Part shown: positions 49,735-61,033 of the stretch, in pieces
Position numbering within the stretch: position 1 is the first letter of the stretch
How the letters are laid out: each line of letters begins with the position of its first letter
DNA from: Tetmemena sp. SeJ-2015
Taxonomy: Eukaryota > Ciliophora > Spirotrichea > Sporadotrichida > Oxytrichidae
Length of the DNA stretch: 64,000 bases
NCBI GenBank assembly: GCA_027382625.1
Contig: JAJKFJ010020898.1
Location: forward strand, 245,841-309,840
Direction: 5' to 3'
Notes under the pieces: generated by a model
What the model was told of the DNA's origin: nothing
Database searches by the model: none
Seen by the model: the letters and a program-made list of their open reading frames with translations, nothing else
Translations under genes and position numbers: made by a program

Positions 49735-51410
49735 TGTACAGGTGCAAGTTCAGATAGCCCTGTTATGTTGAACGACTCGTTAATCCGAGGGAGAGCAACT
49801 GAAGAAGCCATGCGAGATCCACTTCCAAAATCGATGCTCTCTACTCTTTCTGAAGGCAGTTCAAACTGAACTCTCGGGGTTTCTGTGTGAGCTCTGGTCG
49901 CCAAGTACTCCTTGCCGCGCTTCATGGAGCCGCCGAAGGAATCTCTTTCTCACAAAATAAGGAGCGTGGATATGGAATCTTGATAGGGCCGTAGGAAGAT
50001 TGGGAGTTGAAGGAGAGTGCGGCATAACTTCGCTCAGCGATCTCTTGCTGCGATGGTAGGGTAGCGTTGTCTGAGGCAAGTGAATCGCTAGTTTCTGCAA
50101 CTTCTCATCTAGCCCTTCATTATACTAAGTGTGCTTTGAGACGCTCGAGCAGTGTGAAGTGCTTTACTTGTGAGTGAGTTGTTTGCCCAGAGGTGGTAAT
50201 AGAGTAAGCTAGCTTCGTCGTCGCTGAGAAAGCGACTATGACACCCCTGTATGCAGTACACTCGCTGCAAGCTTCCCTGTAAGGCTGAAGTCACCTTTGA
50301 AAAATTCTCCAGCCCTTTTGCAAATGAGACTAGCTCTGAATGGCACTCTCATCCAAGTTGATGATCAGTCTCCTCTCTCCTAGCGCCCGGATGTAGTGAG
50401 AGGCGGCTAGCTGCCGCTGGAGAAGACAGGATCTAGAGTTTGCACGAATGTCGACTTCATAGACCTTCTTGAAGGACATCCCGAGCTTCAGCTTCATCAC
50501 TCTACCAAGGCGTCGAAGTGGGGTCCTGAGACCCGCTACACCTGCCATTTCCTCTTGCAGCTCTCGGAGTGAAGGAATAGCTTGCTTCCTCTAGAGGCGT
50601 CTCGTTACTGCTCTTAAGACTTAGGCTTCAAGAGAACTACAGGGGAAACCTCGCAACGGTGGCCTATCAGCTTCATCAGGTCAAGGTGATTTCAGTAACT
50701 TCTCCAATGCATGTCGCTTGATCCTGAATCTCTTCATCAAGGCTTAGTTTGTGCTGCCTCCCTCCTCGATCAGTCGGATAATGCGCCGCCGTTTCTCTAC
50801 AAACAGAAGCCTCTCTCTGGATTCTAGCGATCTCTTCTGGATTCCCTAAGACTTACTCATGAGAACTCCAAATAAACACCATAAATGCTTACTCTTCTGA
50901 GGAAAGGCTTGATCTTTAAAATTCCTCTGGCTTCCTAACCATTCTTCAACTGTGCTAATTGACCTGATGACGAGAGTGAATCAGATAGTCCAGGTTCAAA
51001 TTGATGAGACTTCAGCTAAACTGCAAGATCCTCGCGAGACTTCAGCTCTTGATCTGTAAAGAGCTGTGCTTAGTTCTCCAAGCTTTCACTCTAGGTGATC
51101 TAGCGTCTGGGATCAAGGATCGAGACCTGGAAAGCCTTGCCTTCCAGACGCGCCCAAACTTGCATCTCGAGTTCGTGCAGCCTTGTATGAGTGAGAGGCT
51201 GTAAGGGTCTAGGAATGAACTTTGGATCACCAACAATGATGACGCCTGTAGTCTGACAAATCTCATTTTCCTTCAGCTCCTCAGATCCAACTGATCCTAC
51301 TACATTTTCCTCATGATAAATTGCTCCTCCTCCTTGTGAGTCTGGGCGTACTTGACCCAAGAAATCATTCAGAGTTTACTGAATGTAGCTTTTGACTTGC
51401 CTTCCTTGCC
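49735..51410 (-). pseudogene. decayed GC-rich DD34E transposase
   Basis: Minus-strand translation in shifting frames matches the 44.6-kb transposase: KLKLGMSFKKVYEVDIRANS and ALGERRLIINLDESAIQS (50500-50335) against LGYSYKKIYHLSERANH and IINIDESSIQ; then GWRIFQR, FSATTKLAYSITTSG, LPYHRSKRSL (for the second Asp region) and RPYQDSISTLL (for the Glu region). The N-terminal part near 51360-51100 (TTGVIIVGDPKFIPR) corresponds to TTIIQIGCAKDSDFK. An in-frame TGA after FQR, frameshifts, and loss of the second Asp and the Glu make it a pseudogene. The first Asp (LDES) survives. Confidence 0.75.
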
Positions 51411-51550
51411 TACAAAGGGGAAGAGTTAATTATCTTGAGAGACAGAAAAGTAAAGAGAACATTCGCAGCCTCTGCGAGGTACTTACATATTTACTAAGAC
51501 TTATTAATTGTTAATTCGCTAATAAATTTATAGTTATCTCTCCTCAACAA

Positions 51551-51592
51551 CAGAGTGACTGCCTTGCAAATCAGAGTGACTGCCTTGCAAAT
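51551..51592 (+). repeat. 21-bp tandem duplication
   Basis: The 21-bp unit beginning CAGAGTGACTGCCTTGCAAA occurs twice back to back, perfectly, in the divergent promoter region of the GC-rich element. Its perfection suggests a recent slip in otherwise decayed DNA. Confidence 0.85.
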
Positions 51593-51608
51593 CAGGCTTT
51601 AGTAAGAG

Positions 51609-52549
51609 ATGGATAGATAGCTCACTTAAGTTCATGTCAACGAGGTGAAACAAAAGATCGGGAGTAAGAAGGAGCTTTATGACTTCCTTACATAGGAATG
51701 TGGGGCTTACCTCCCTAAGATGAATTGCTCCAACATCTTCTTCTTCAGGAGCATTCTCACAGGTGAGAAGGAGGTAAGCACATAAGCTTAACGCTTGTAG
51801 TACTTGAAGAGAAGTGATGTGGTGTGGGCTGCAGTCCCTCAGATAGCAGGTCTGACTGCGGAGGATCTTTAGACTATGCCTCTTAAAGGTATCATCTCAA
51901 GGTATCTCCCCGATAGTGCTGGACTGCTGTCATTACGACGACAAAATGGATTTACAGCATTGCTGCTCTCTCTTAAGACGACAAAACGTGTCAATGATAA
52001 GGTTTCGAAGCGGCAAGCAGAGAAAGAAGGGAGAAAGCTCGAATCGCATCCTGAAGCCACGAAAACTCCTTAAACGCATAATCGAAACTGAGTTGTGGGC
52101 TAATCACTTCTCTTCTAATCCCTCTTCATTCAAGTGGTAATCACACTGCTATCACAGCGTCGTCTCAAAGTTGATCCTGTATAGTTTTAGAAGGCGCGAT
52201 CAGCCATTCCTACATCAAGCAAAAGTGCAAAAGAGAGAGAGATAGCCTGTCTTCCCATGTGGAAGAAGAGCCAAGGAAAGTCAATCGCATCGAAGCTGCA
52301 ACTCAGACATCAGGTACAAGCGAGTGCGGGAACGAGATCGGCCAGCTAAAAGAACGGCTTGGAGACCTTATCAGCTAAATAATTGGTCATGACATCTTAG
52401 AGGCGGCATCATAGCGACGACGGGGGAAGCCTTAGGCGTTGATCCCTAGGTCATGGAGAATATATGATGGGGTGAGTTATGTAATTCCCTAAAAGCTCTT
52501 AATAAAAATACATTGCTCGCGATGTGAGTTAATACTTTTTTATTTCTGA
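51609..52549 (+). pseudogene. GC-rich copy of transposon accessory gene
   Basis: From ATG 51609: VNEVKQKIGSKKELYDFLTQ, AYLPKMNCSNIFFFRSILTG, then a 27-nt GT-AG intron (51774-51800) at the same codon boundary as in the 43.5-kb copy, then YLKRSDVVWAAVPQIAGLTA and RYLPD. The first frame ends at TGA near 52087; the coiled-coil C-terminus continues in another frame (52190-52549, GQLKERLGDLIS), probably across a second intron as in the intact copy. The N-terminal two thirds have no stop, so this copy is far less decayed than its transposase. It could still be functional. Confidence 0.65.
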
Positions 52550-54770
52550 GAGGGACTTAATCTGCAAAGATGGTTAACTGAAATTAAATGCCATCTTCCT
52601 ACACTTCTCTAAGCTCAAGGTTAGCACCAAGCGGGCGAACGTCCAGACATCCTGCTCGAAGCAAAGTAGGTGAGCCAGAGGTTCTAGTCATGGTCTGAGA
52701 CTTCGTGGGTGGTATCATCGACCTTATTTAACTGCCGAATGGGGGGTATTCCAACCGCCCTAACATCCTCGCCTTAACAAACCAAACGAGGAGACCAGCG
52801 GGGGGTTTGATGCCACGGAGTCAAGGAGTCGTCTGATATTTCCCGTACCATATCCATGCGCTTAGCTTCCCACATTGGTGAGTTCACGAACCGATGGCGA
52901 GGATGTCGATGACTGGTGTCGGACGGTGGGTGAAAATAGAATCGTCATGACAAGGTGCGGCCAACAGCGATCCTGCTTGCAGAGACCTTGAGCTGAGCGA
53001 AGTGAGAGATTGCCTTGGTGGAGCTATAGACTGTTCTAATCAAGGCAACGAGAGGATGATGGGTAAGGTGATAGGTCTTCTGGGCATTTGGCGACCAGTG
53101 AGGCTTCCTCCGCTCAGGGGATGGCATGGCGGCGCACAAGGAAGATTCGCCGGCGGCTATCCGCTCCCTCCACAGCCAGTCTGGATGCGTTCTTACAGGC
53201 TTTCGCGAACTGCCGGACACATAACGTAAGGATAGAGTCGCGGGCAGCGATTGACGCACTGGAGGCCTTGAGCGTCGCATCATGCTTTACTAAAGCCGAT
53301 GCGCTCACGCAGATCGAGTTGTGCCGCTTCCGCGTGAGCCAGTTCATATCCCGTTATTCCCGAAACAGCCCTTCGCGAAGCTCGAGATCGTGCCTACTCA
53401 TCAAATACCTAGGTCGAGGCGAACGGGCTGAGTCGAGTGGGAGAGGCCGAGGAGATCTTCTCCATCTCATTTGTGGCTTGGAGCCCGCTTGGAGGAGAGG
53501 AGTTTCTAAAGCCGCAAGCTTGGGATCCCCCAGCATTGGTTGCCTAGTTGAGCTGGTAGAGTCGCGTCAATCTATAATGGCTAGATGAAAGCCTTCCACC
53601 CTGATGAGTGATTCGAGATGCCGAGTAACCTCCTTCCTAATTCAGTCGGAAGTCCTAACAGGGAAGTTGAGTGGTTTCTCACGCTTCCCAGGCTAGAAGG
53701 CAACAGCCTTCTAAGCACTATCCGTTGGATGAGGAAAGAACGCGGCACTTCGTCATTCTTAAGTGTGGGAGGACATCTCAAAATTGTACTTGGCGAGCTC
53801 GCATGCACCCGGGTCACTGGAGCTAGTCCGGGAAGATGAGTGAGGGAAGCTAGTCGGACTAACCAACCGGCGTTAGAGGCTGGGCCTAGGAGAAGTGCCG
53901 CGCCAGTATGTCACCCAGTCACGCGTTTGGCGAGCCGGAGGTGCTCGAAGACGGAGGGCTGCCTGCCGAGGAGTCATCTCATACAGCCCAGAGATCGTTA
54001 GCGGCTCGGAGAGATGAGGAGGGAGGCTTCCTGCAAGTCTGGCGGGATCCGCAAGGCCATGTCAGCGAATAGGGGGCCGGAGACTTGAGAGAGAGGTGCT
54101 GCACATGCCATCTTGAGGAGCTGATAAGCTGAGGAGATGAGCCTGAGTCCTCTGCGTGTGGGGGAGTGTGCGGCATGCTCTTGAGAAAGCGGCGGCCTCC
54201 AGGGAGCGTGAGGAGAGATGAGGATGAGGAACAAACGAGAGGATAAGATCTGAGCCGCCACAGTCATGGATGCGTGAGAAAGGGAAGGAGTTCAGACAAG
54301 AGCACCACTGCAAAGACACTCTGGCGCTTCATGTCTTCCACTCAGCATAGGCCTCAACTGCGACCACCCGAGCCCCTCGTTTGAGTTAGAATATTAAATA
54401 TTAAGTTAATAGTAAATAAGGGGGCACGGCTCGGAGATGCCCACGGGGCTGATCAATCACCTCATCATGGGGCACTCATACTTTTCGGCTTCTCTTCCTG
54501 TGAACGGTGCGGCCAGCTGGCTGCAGCAGTCTATTGCTCGAGCATCCCAGAGGTATGAGTTGCGACAGGTGAGGTGTTAGCCCAGGGCCAGAGACTGGAG
54601 GCTGCAGCTGAGTGGATGCACAGGGAGTGACTTTCGGCAATTTGCAGCAGGATCATTGATCTCTCCTGACTTGATCACGGAGCCTGACCTAACGACTCTA
54701 TCGAGGCCGATCACGTGTAATTAACCTTGCACATTTCTTCATCATCCACTCCATCTCTTCACCTGGGTGA
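52550..54770 (+). pseudogene. probable GC-rich copy of transposon end gene
   Basis: Two long plus-strand open frames: 53088-53588 (166 codons from TTG, basic, no motif) and about 54437-54770 (from ATG; MPTGLINHLIMGHSYFSASL). The latter occupies the place of the end gene tail next to the telomeric tip and resembles copy A only loosely (MGH-Y...L vs MGRFNY...L). The identity rests mainly on position, and long opposite-strand frames in GC-rich DNA can be chance. Confidence 0.35.
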
Positions 54771-54788
54771 TTTGGGGTTTTGGGGTTT
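54771..54788 (+). repeat. perfect telomeric repeat at transposon tip (T3G4T4G4T3)
   Basis: TTTGGGGTTTTGGGGTTT, the spirotrich telomere unit G4T4 in register. It marks the right tip of the GC-rich element. ABC-transporter coding sequence starts within 35 bp of it, so the element sits directly against, or inside an IES of, that gene. Confidence 0.85.
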
Positions 54789-54821
54789 ATCAGTTTCGGA
54801 GAAAAAAATGTCAGTTATGTC

Positions 54822-57221
54822 ATGACGAGGTTCGATAAACTTTTGGAAGAGCCAAATAGAATCGGAGTTATCAACGCTCACAAAGCTGGTTTCTGGAACG
54901 GCTACTCTAACTGTATTAGGTTAAAATGCTATTTATAAAATTTAAATTGAAAAGAGTTCTTCTTCTTAGCTTTTGTGTTCTACGTTGGATCAGTGTTTAT
55001 CTTCAAGAAGGGAGAAATAAATATAAGTTACTTATATTGAGACAAGCCAGATGACACTTACATAGGATTGTTCATTTTGTTCATATCTGCTATGGGCAGC
55101 GGCATCTCAATCTCCAGAGCTCCCTCTATTTCCAAGGCTAGAAACGCTGCAAACAAAGTGTTCGACATCATTCTTTCATAAAATAGGCTATTTTCTACTG
55201 TACACTTTATTTATATATACATGGATTGACGATGAATCTAAAATTGATACCAGATCCAATGAAGGCTTAACCAAAATTGAAGCTGGAAAGATTGAACTCA
55301 AAAACGTCTTATTCAAGTACCCATCCAGGAATAGTAAAAAGTAATCCTTATGTTTTATTCAGGACTAAGAATGTATTGAACGAAATAAACATGAGCATTC
55401 CCGCTACTAAGAAAATTGCTTTGGTAGGACACAGTGGTTGTGGTAAAAGCACTCTTGCCAATCTATTACTGAGAATGTATGATGTGACTGGTGGAGAATT
55501 CCTAATTGACGGTATCGATATTAGGGATTACAATCGTTTTAATTATTCACATATATTATGATTTATAATCGTTTTTCTAAATGTAAAGGAGCTCAGGAAG
55601 TAGATAGGAATTGTAATGCAAGAGCCGATTCTATTTAATATGAGCATTAAGGACAATCAATAGTTTAGTTTTTAGCAAATTAAACGTCATTTTTATTTCT
55701 GATTAACTATTTCTCATTTAATATCTTATACGGAAACGAAAACGCCTCTGATTAAAGAGTAAGAGAGTGTGCTGAAATGGCAAACGCTCTAGCTTTTGTA
55801 GAGTTACTTTAATTGACTCATCATAATCCATATTTTAAGTCTAATATTGAAGATCTTGAACAAGAGCAGGTGCAGTAAAAATTAGAGAAGAGTTACAGAG
55901 AGTTCATAAACAAGCCAGACATAGCCAGACAATATCCTAACTTCCAGGTGCTTCTCAGAATGTACTTCACTGAAAAGGCTTTATCCTCAAATATGAGAGC
56001 TGTAATTGATCTTGGAGATCCTTGAGAAAAGCGATAACAAGCTTAGAGACTTAATAGACTAGAATATTGATTCCTTCAGTGAGCTAGTCAAGAAAATCTC
56101 TGCTAAAAAGGGAATCAAATGGGACGATATTTACTTTCATAAAAGAGCTTATCACTACTTTTTTAGTAAAATAATTTGTTGATTGTTCTTGAATTTGAAT
56201 GGACTTTCGAGAGAGAAAAAATTATGTAGTACTTTATTGCCTTATTTGGCTAATCTTTTTTATTTGTTCGCTATTGAATTTTAGGTATAAGAGTGAGCAA
56301 AGTTCGGCATTGAAGCAGAATCATAAAGACTAGATCATGGCGCATTTCAACTCTCACAGTACTAAATTTGACCTAGAAACAATTAAAGTCTTTGCAAAGT
56401 AGGTCGGTTTCATGGAGCGATCAGACAACACAAATTAATCGAAATTCTGTGATCCTATATGTAAATTTTAATTTTAAAATGAGCTGCTCAAAAAGACAAT
56501 TGATCAAGGTTTCGAATCCCACTATAGGAAAGGAATTAAATGAGAAAAATTCCATGATCAAGGAACTCTACACTCATAATACTTAGAATGCAGACATTTA
56601 ATTGATTATACATTTATATATTTAAATTAGACTTCAAGTTACATGAAGGATTCGATAAAGTGTACAAATCATTGAATACTTTCTGGTGGATAGAAGTAAA
56701 GAATCGCCATTGCTAGAGCCCTCATTAAAGATCCTAAGATCCTCATTCAATTAAATTTATCATAAATATTGAAGTTAAATTTTTTTAAATAAAAAGGCTT
56801 TCAACATCACTGAGCTGTAATTGTAAATACGTTATGATGCATCTGATTGAAATATATTTGACAATTTTCGACAGAATAAAGCACAAGAACAATTCCTTGA
56901 ATATGAAAAAAAATTACTAAAAAGTGTGTGGACTTAAAGGATCTCTACTTTCTAGTAAGTATTTAAAATTTAATCCTCATTCTAGATGAAGCTACCAGTG
57001 CTTTGGACGAGCAGTCTTAAGAATTGGTGCAACAAGCACTAGACAGAGCTATGGAGGGACGTACTAGTGTTGTCATTGCTCATAGACTATCAACCATCAG
57101 AAACTGCGAGTGGCTCTTTGTTATTCATAATGGAATAGTTGTGGAGCAAGGCACTTACGATTCTCTCTCCGCAGATCCAAATTCATACTTCTATAAGTTA
57201 AAATCAGGCATGGAAATGTGA
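54822..57221 (+). CDS. ABCB-type ABC transporter, C-terminal half (TMD2 end and NBD2), with IESs
   Basis: Half of a P-glycoprotein-like exporter: end of the second membrane domain ([35 protein letters not shown]), Walker [18 protein letters not shown] (about 55430), Q-loop [11 protein letters not shown], then an extra helical insertion (55835-56400), signature [14 protein letters not shown] (56693-56735), Walker [12 protein letters not shown] (56983-57014) and the H-loop region [10 protein letters not shown]. Stop TGA 57219. The coding is cut by IESs (54920-54955, 55655-55719 and others near 55550-55590, 56165-56285, 56590-56630 and 56745-56980). An in-frame TGA near 55050 lies in a short segment that is probably also removed. 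No start belongs here: the upstream half is absent on this side. Confidence 0.85.
54920..54955. other. IES, pointer GTT
   Basis: GTT at 54920-54922 and 54956-54958. Collapsing the pair removes 36 bp and joins SNCIR to [12 protein letters not shown] in frame. GT-AG intron readings of the same stretch give the wrong phase, so this is an IES. Confidence 0.75.
55655..55719. other. IES in NBD2, pointer AAT
   Basis: AAT at 55655-55657 and 55720-55722. Removal of 65 bp joins NMSIKD to [12 protein letters not shown], giving the expected ABC sequence after the Q-loop. Confidence 0.7.
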
Positions 57222-58700
57222 TTAAATTATATCTCTATTTATATTTTAAATAATCAAAATTTGTAAATTCTTAAGCTTCAAACTTAATATTCACTTTTTA
57301 TCTGCATAAATTTAATACTGAAATATTTTCATGAATAAATAAAGCAAGCTAGCTAGCATTTTTCATGCTTTAGGTAGTTATGCTTACTACTTTATGATTA
57401 ATTAAATAGTTGAGGAAAAAGAAACAGATAAAAGACCAACTCTATTAACAATTTCAGAAATAGAGACACCCATGTTCTCATCTTATTTTTTTAAAAGTGA
57501 ATTCTCTATGAATAAATGAAGTTGGCAGATAATGAAGTAACTTATTTATTATTATTATTTCAGAAAATCAGAGAGTTGAACTTTAAATTAATAAAAAGGG
57601 TTATATTTGCTGTATTCTTAAATTCTCCAAAGGATAGGTACAGGTATTTTTTATTCTTAAAATTCTATTTAAACATTGCAGAAGAAGAGCACTCACTTTG
57701 CATCACTTTAAGACATTTCTCTTGAAGTGAAAGTGAGAAATCAAATCCAAATCTTGCAATGCAAAATAGGTTAAGTTATTATAATGCTTATAGGGTGTCA
57801 ACTTCAAGTTGTAAATATTTCAAACTTTACCTTGAAAAGAAAAGAAATATATTAAAGGAAGAATAGGAATCAGTGATTTTGTAAATTTAATACAAAAGGA
57901 AACAAATACAGTGCATTACTTGTACTGACCGCTATTTTATATTGGTATTATCCTAGTCCTTAGTCATATTTAATCTTTATTTTGATTGCTCTCATTTCTC
58001 TTTTTCAATTTTTAGTTTCTTCCTCTCAACACTAAAGCTCTAAAGTTACTCTTTAGTAAATGAATAGCTCTTTGTTCAGACTTACCATCTTCATCTTTGA
58101 TCTGAATATTTCGTTTTCTCTGTGCACAGGAATTCAAAACCGAATCATAGATATGGAAGATTGGAGCACTTAAAGGACTCTTGTGCGCTGCATCATCATG
58201 TTGAAAGAATCTCAGTTAGCCTATTAAGGTATTATAGCAAGACTTAGCTAAACTTATAAATAATCCTCATAATTATTGCCAAATAATGTAGGTTAACGAA
58301 CTAAGATGTGCTATTTGCAATATTTTAAAAGTCTTTAGTCTACTTATTTCTCTAGTTCCTTCTGAACTCTTTTTCTTTCATTGCTTTATATTTATTAAAT
58401 GAACTTATAATCTAAAAATTTAACAGCTATTATCTCATATTAAATTTATTAAGTATTTGTGAAAATGCCAGTCAATAATCATCTAATTCTATTCATCCTA
58501 TAATTTAAGCTACTCCCTAATATTCAGCAAGTCAATTTGCAAGTTGTCATTCAAAAAGCAAATTAAAGAAATAAGAATACTTCAACTAAGATTTGTTACT
58601 CATTTGTCTAAATTCACATTGCTCTCTAAGCAACTCTTTTCTCAGCTACAAGAGATTATGCTTTATAAATTATCCTTTTTTTAAAAAATAAATAGTTTAG
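57222..58700. other. AT-rich spacer, nothing recognised
   Basis: Downstream of the transporter stop. Short open frames only. No terminator or RNA gene seen. Confidence 0.5.
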
Positions 58701-59360
58701 TAAATTAAAATATAAAACCCATGACATGGTGGCAACAACCAAATTGAGGTGGAGTTGGAAAATCAAATGCACTATTTCGTGTTGTCCTTATCCCCAAAGA
58801 GTCGATCTAATTTAGTAAACGGCAGGAGAATAATACAGAGTGTTTAATTGAAAGGAGATTGGATTATGGTGAGCAATTAAGCCATTTGAGAAGAATCCCC
58901 AAGTTGATCTCCTGATCCTAGACTAATGATCCCTTCTCGATGGATAGTAGCGCCCTCAAGAAGCAATGATCGTGGTAAAAATCGCGAAGGAAAGAATAAA
59001 GATGTAAGAGTCTGCTATTTGGTACAGATTTCACCACGGAATCTCCTTAACCTGAAGGAGTCTTGGGTCATTTTTGCCTCTAAGACTAGTCAACAATAAA
59101 AAAAACATTTGGGGCTTATGATTTTCCAGGCAGAGTCAAGTAACTCTGAGAGATTATTGCGATGGTGCTAATTTGTTAGAGTTTTTTGGTATTCTATATC
59201 CGAATGGAAGTGTCACAGCCACTAGGGAAGTATTGAGTTTGCATGAGTCTCAAGAGGTAATTATTGTAGTTGCTCATATGCTCAATTAGCAACTTTACAA
59301 ATTATTCCTTAATTCCGTTAAAGTTCTATCATTCTAAATTCTCGAGATCTCCAAGAAAAT
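58701..59360 (+). other. coding-like island, unidentified
   Basis: Locally richer in G+C than its surroundings, with plus-strand frames that read like protein when TAA/TAG are Gln: ALFRVVLIPKESI (about 58775), PFEKNPQVDLLILDQ (about 58890), then LRDYCDGANLLEFFGILYPN and TREVLSLHESQEVIIVVAHM (59145-59280). TGAs and frame changes separate them. It could be a decayed gene or a scattered MDS set. No family is assigned. Confidence 0.35.
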
Positions 59361-60730
59361 GTCCTCTCGAGGATTGATTTGATAAAGCTGAGCTTGTCCC
59401 AGTCCCCCCTTAGTGAGTTTGTCAGAAAAATTTTCAAATGAAGCTGGTCCTCTTGGATTCAAATGCCTTTTTAGAGCTACCTATAAATTAAGAAGACTAC
59501 ATGGTTTAATTAACTAAACTCAATCATCTAATACATTTTGTGCAAAATATTCTTCCCTAATATTATTACAACTTCCATTCAAAATTTAGTCTTGATAAAA
59601 AATCCTTTTATTTTTTATTTAAACTTTTTAAAACGTATATATCTAATCAAATAAGTGTTTTGATAAGATGGTTGAAGAAATAAGGTCAAGTTCAAAGTCT
59701 TAATTATTGATTCGTGTGATAGGTAGAGAAATCATGATGCCTGATTGGCTACTATTTAATATAATTAATATATTGTTGTTTAATATTTTGATAAGAGTTA
59801 AAGTTAATTTACAATTGCCTCATTGTATCACACTATTAAAGATCTTCTTTAACCAAAGAGGATGGGGGTGGCCTTAATTAATTAAAACTTAAATATTTTT
59901 ACCAATAATCTTTAAATAAGCATTATCACTCCCACACTTTCTTTCAAAGCCAGAAATAATTCTTCTCGAGCAGCTTGCTATCTATATTTTCATTAATATT
60001 CTTATTTCTACAACCATCTTATCAGGACACTTATTTGACTTTCTATTATATTTGTAGTTTGAGCCTATATTAAGATTTAAAGTGTGAAGATGTAAAATTG
60101 AATTTCATTTTTAAGACAATGTTAAATGATAGGTTTAATTACGTGGCTAGCTAACACAATCAAAATGAATAAAATAAAATTTACTATTATTTGATAGCTG
60201 AGAGTACGATCTAAATAAATAACGTTAATAACATTAGTACAGCAATTAATAATAGAAGTAAATCCAATTTAAAGGTAAAATTAGTTAATTTGAAATTTAT
60301 TTTCATCTTCATTAAAGAAAAGGGGTGCCAATTATATAAAAAAAATTAAGGGAATTTAGAACATATGACTTTATAAATTATTCAATTTATTTCTTGAACT
60401 TAAAATATTGCAATAGTAATAATAATGAGTATTATGAAGTATTAGTACACGTAATTAGCCTTATGAGTATTTAAGTGAGTGAGATTAAGCATAATTAATT
60501 TATCAAGTATTTAAGAAAGACTTCACAACTTACATTTTCAACATAAAGAAGACTACACTTAAAAACTAAACCTATGAGTTTTAAAGAACCAAGAGATAAT
60601 TTAAAATCACATATTTAATTTGCATATAGTTTAGCATTAAAATCTATAAGTCAAATCATAATAGAGAAATTATTTAATCAAATAACATTTACCTCTTAAA
60701 GCTCTATAAATGCAGTATTATATTATACGA
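59361..60730. other. AT-rich spacer, nothing recognised
   Basis: Very AT-rich, no open frame of note, no repeat seen. Confidence 0.5.
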
Positions 60731-61033
60731 TCAGCCCCGATTTTTCAAAAACTTTTGAGTTGGCTTCTGTAAAGCCTGGAAGAAACGAGGACGAAGCTCT
60801 TTTCATCTGTCTTAAAACTTGTACTGTAAGAGCTCCTTGTCGGCCGAGAATTTCTACAAAAAATATCAAAAAAAGGTAATTTTACAGATTTGTTAAATCC
60901 CACAATTATACGGAACGTTCTCTTGCAACATGCCAATTATGGATGGATTCTAAGATACTTCTCTAAGACAAAAAACAGTGGCTACTTACTGTACAAGCTG
61001 GCTTCCCAGCCAGTAGTCAAAAATCGGGGCTGA
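60731..61033. mobile_element. MITE-like element with 15-bp terminal inverted repeats
   Basis: TCAGCCCCGATTTTT at 60731-60745 and its exact complement at 61019-61033 bound 303 bp that are less AT-rich than the flanks. A small hairpin (GCTGGCTTCCCAGCCAG) lies near the right end. Plus-strand reading in ciliate code gives an open stretch with several Cys and His, but no recognised domain. No target-site duplication is obvious. The repeats do not resemble the telomeric tips of the TBE-like elements, so it is a different family, or a fold-back sequence. Confidence 0.5.

Larger units (their letters stand above)
29145..54788. mobile_element. candidate composite TBE-like element with MT-A70 and SecA-like cargo
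   Basis: Bounded by inward-facing telomeric tips at 29145 (C3A4C4) and 54788 (G4T4G4T3). Inside, the order is nearly mirrored: end gene -, (12-kb insert with the SecA-like gene), accessory -, transposase +, MT-A70 +, transposase -, accessory +, end gene +. The two transposon halves are homologous but very different in base composition and decay, so the composite is old or fortuitous. No inner tips are seen next to the MT-A70 gene. Alternative: two independent nested insertions that happen to flank the methyltransferase. Confidence 0.4.
49700..54788 (+). mobile_element. GC-rich decayed TBE-like element
   Basis: By eye about half G+C, against roughly one third around it, with sharp edges near 49.7 and 54.79 kb. 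It contains decayed transposase (-), accessory gene (+) and probable end gene (+), and ends in a perfect telomeric repeat. In-frame TAG/TAA codons at Gln positions show that it used the same ciliate code, so it is not bacterial contamination. No left tip was found. Confidence 0.65.

Noticed and set aside
53088..53588. 166-codon GC-rich open frame as a bacterial gene or contamination
   Set aside because: It is embedded in an element with ciliate-code homologues and a telomeric tip; overlapping open frames on both strands are expected at this GC content; no bacterial family was recognised.
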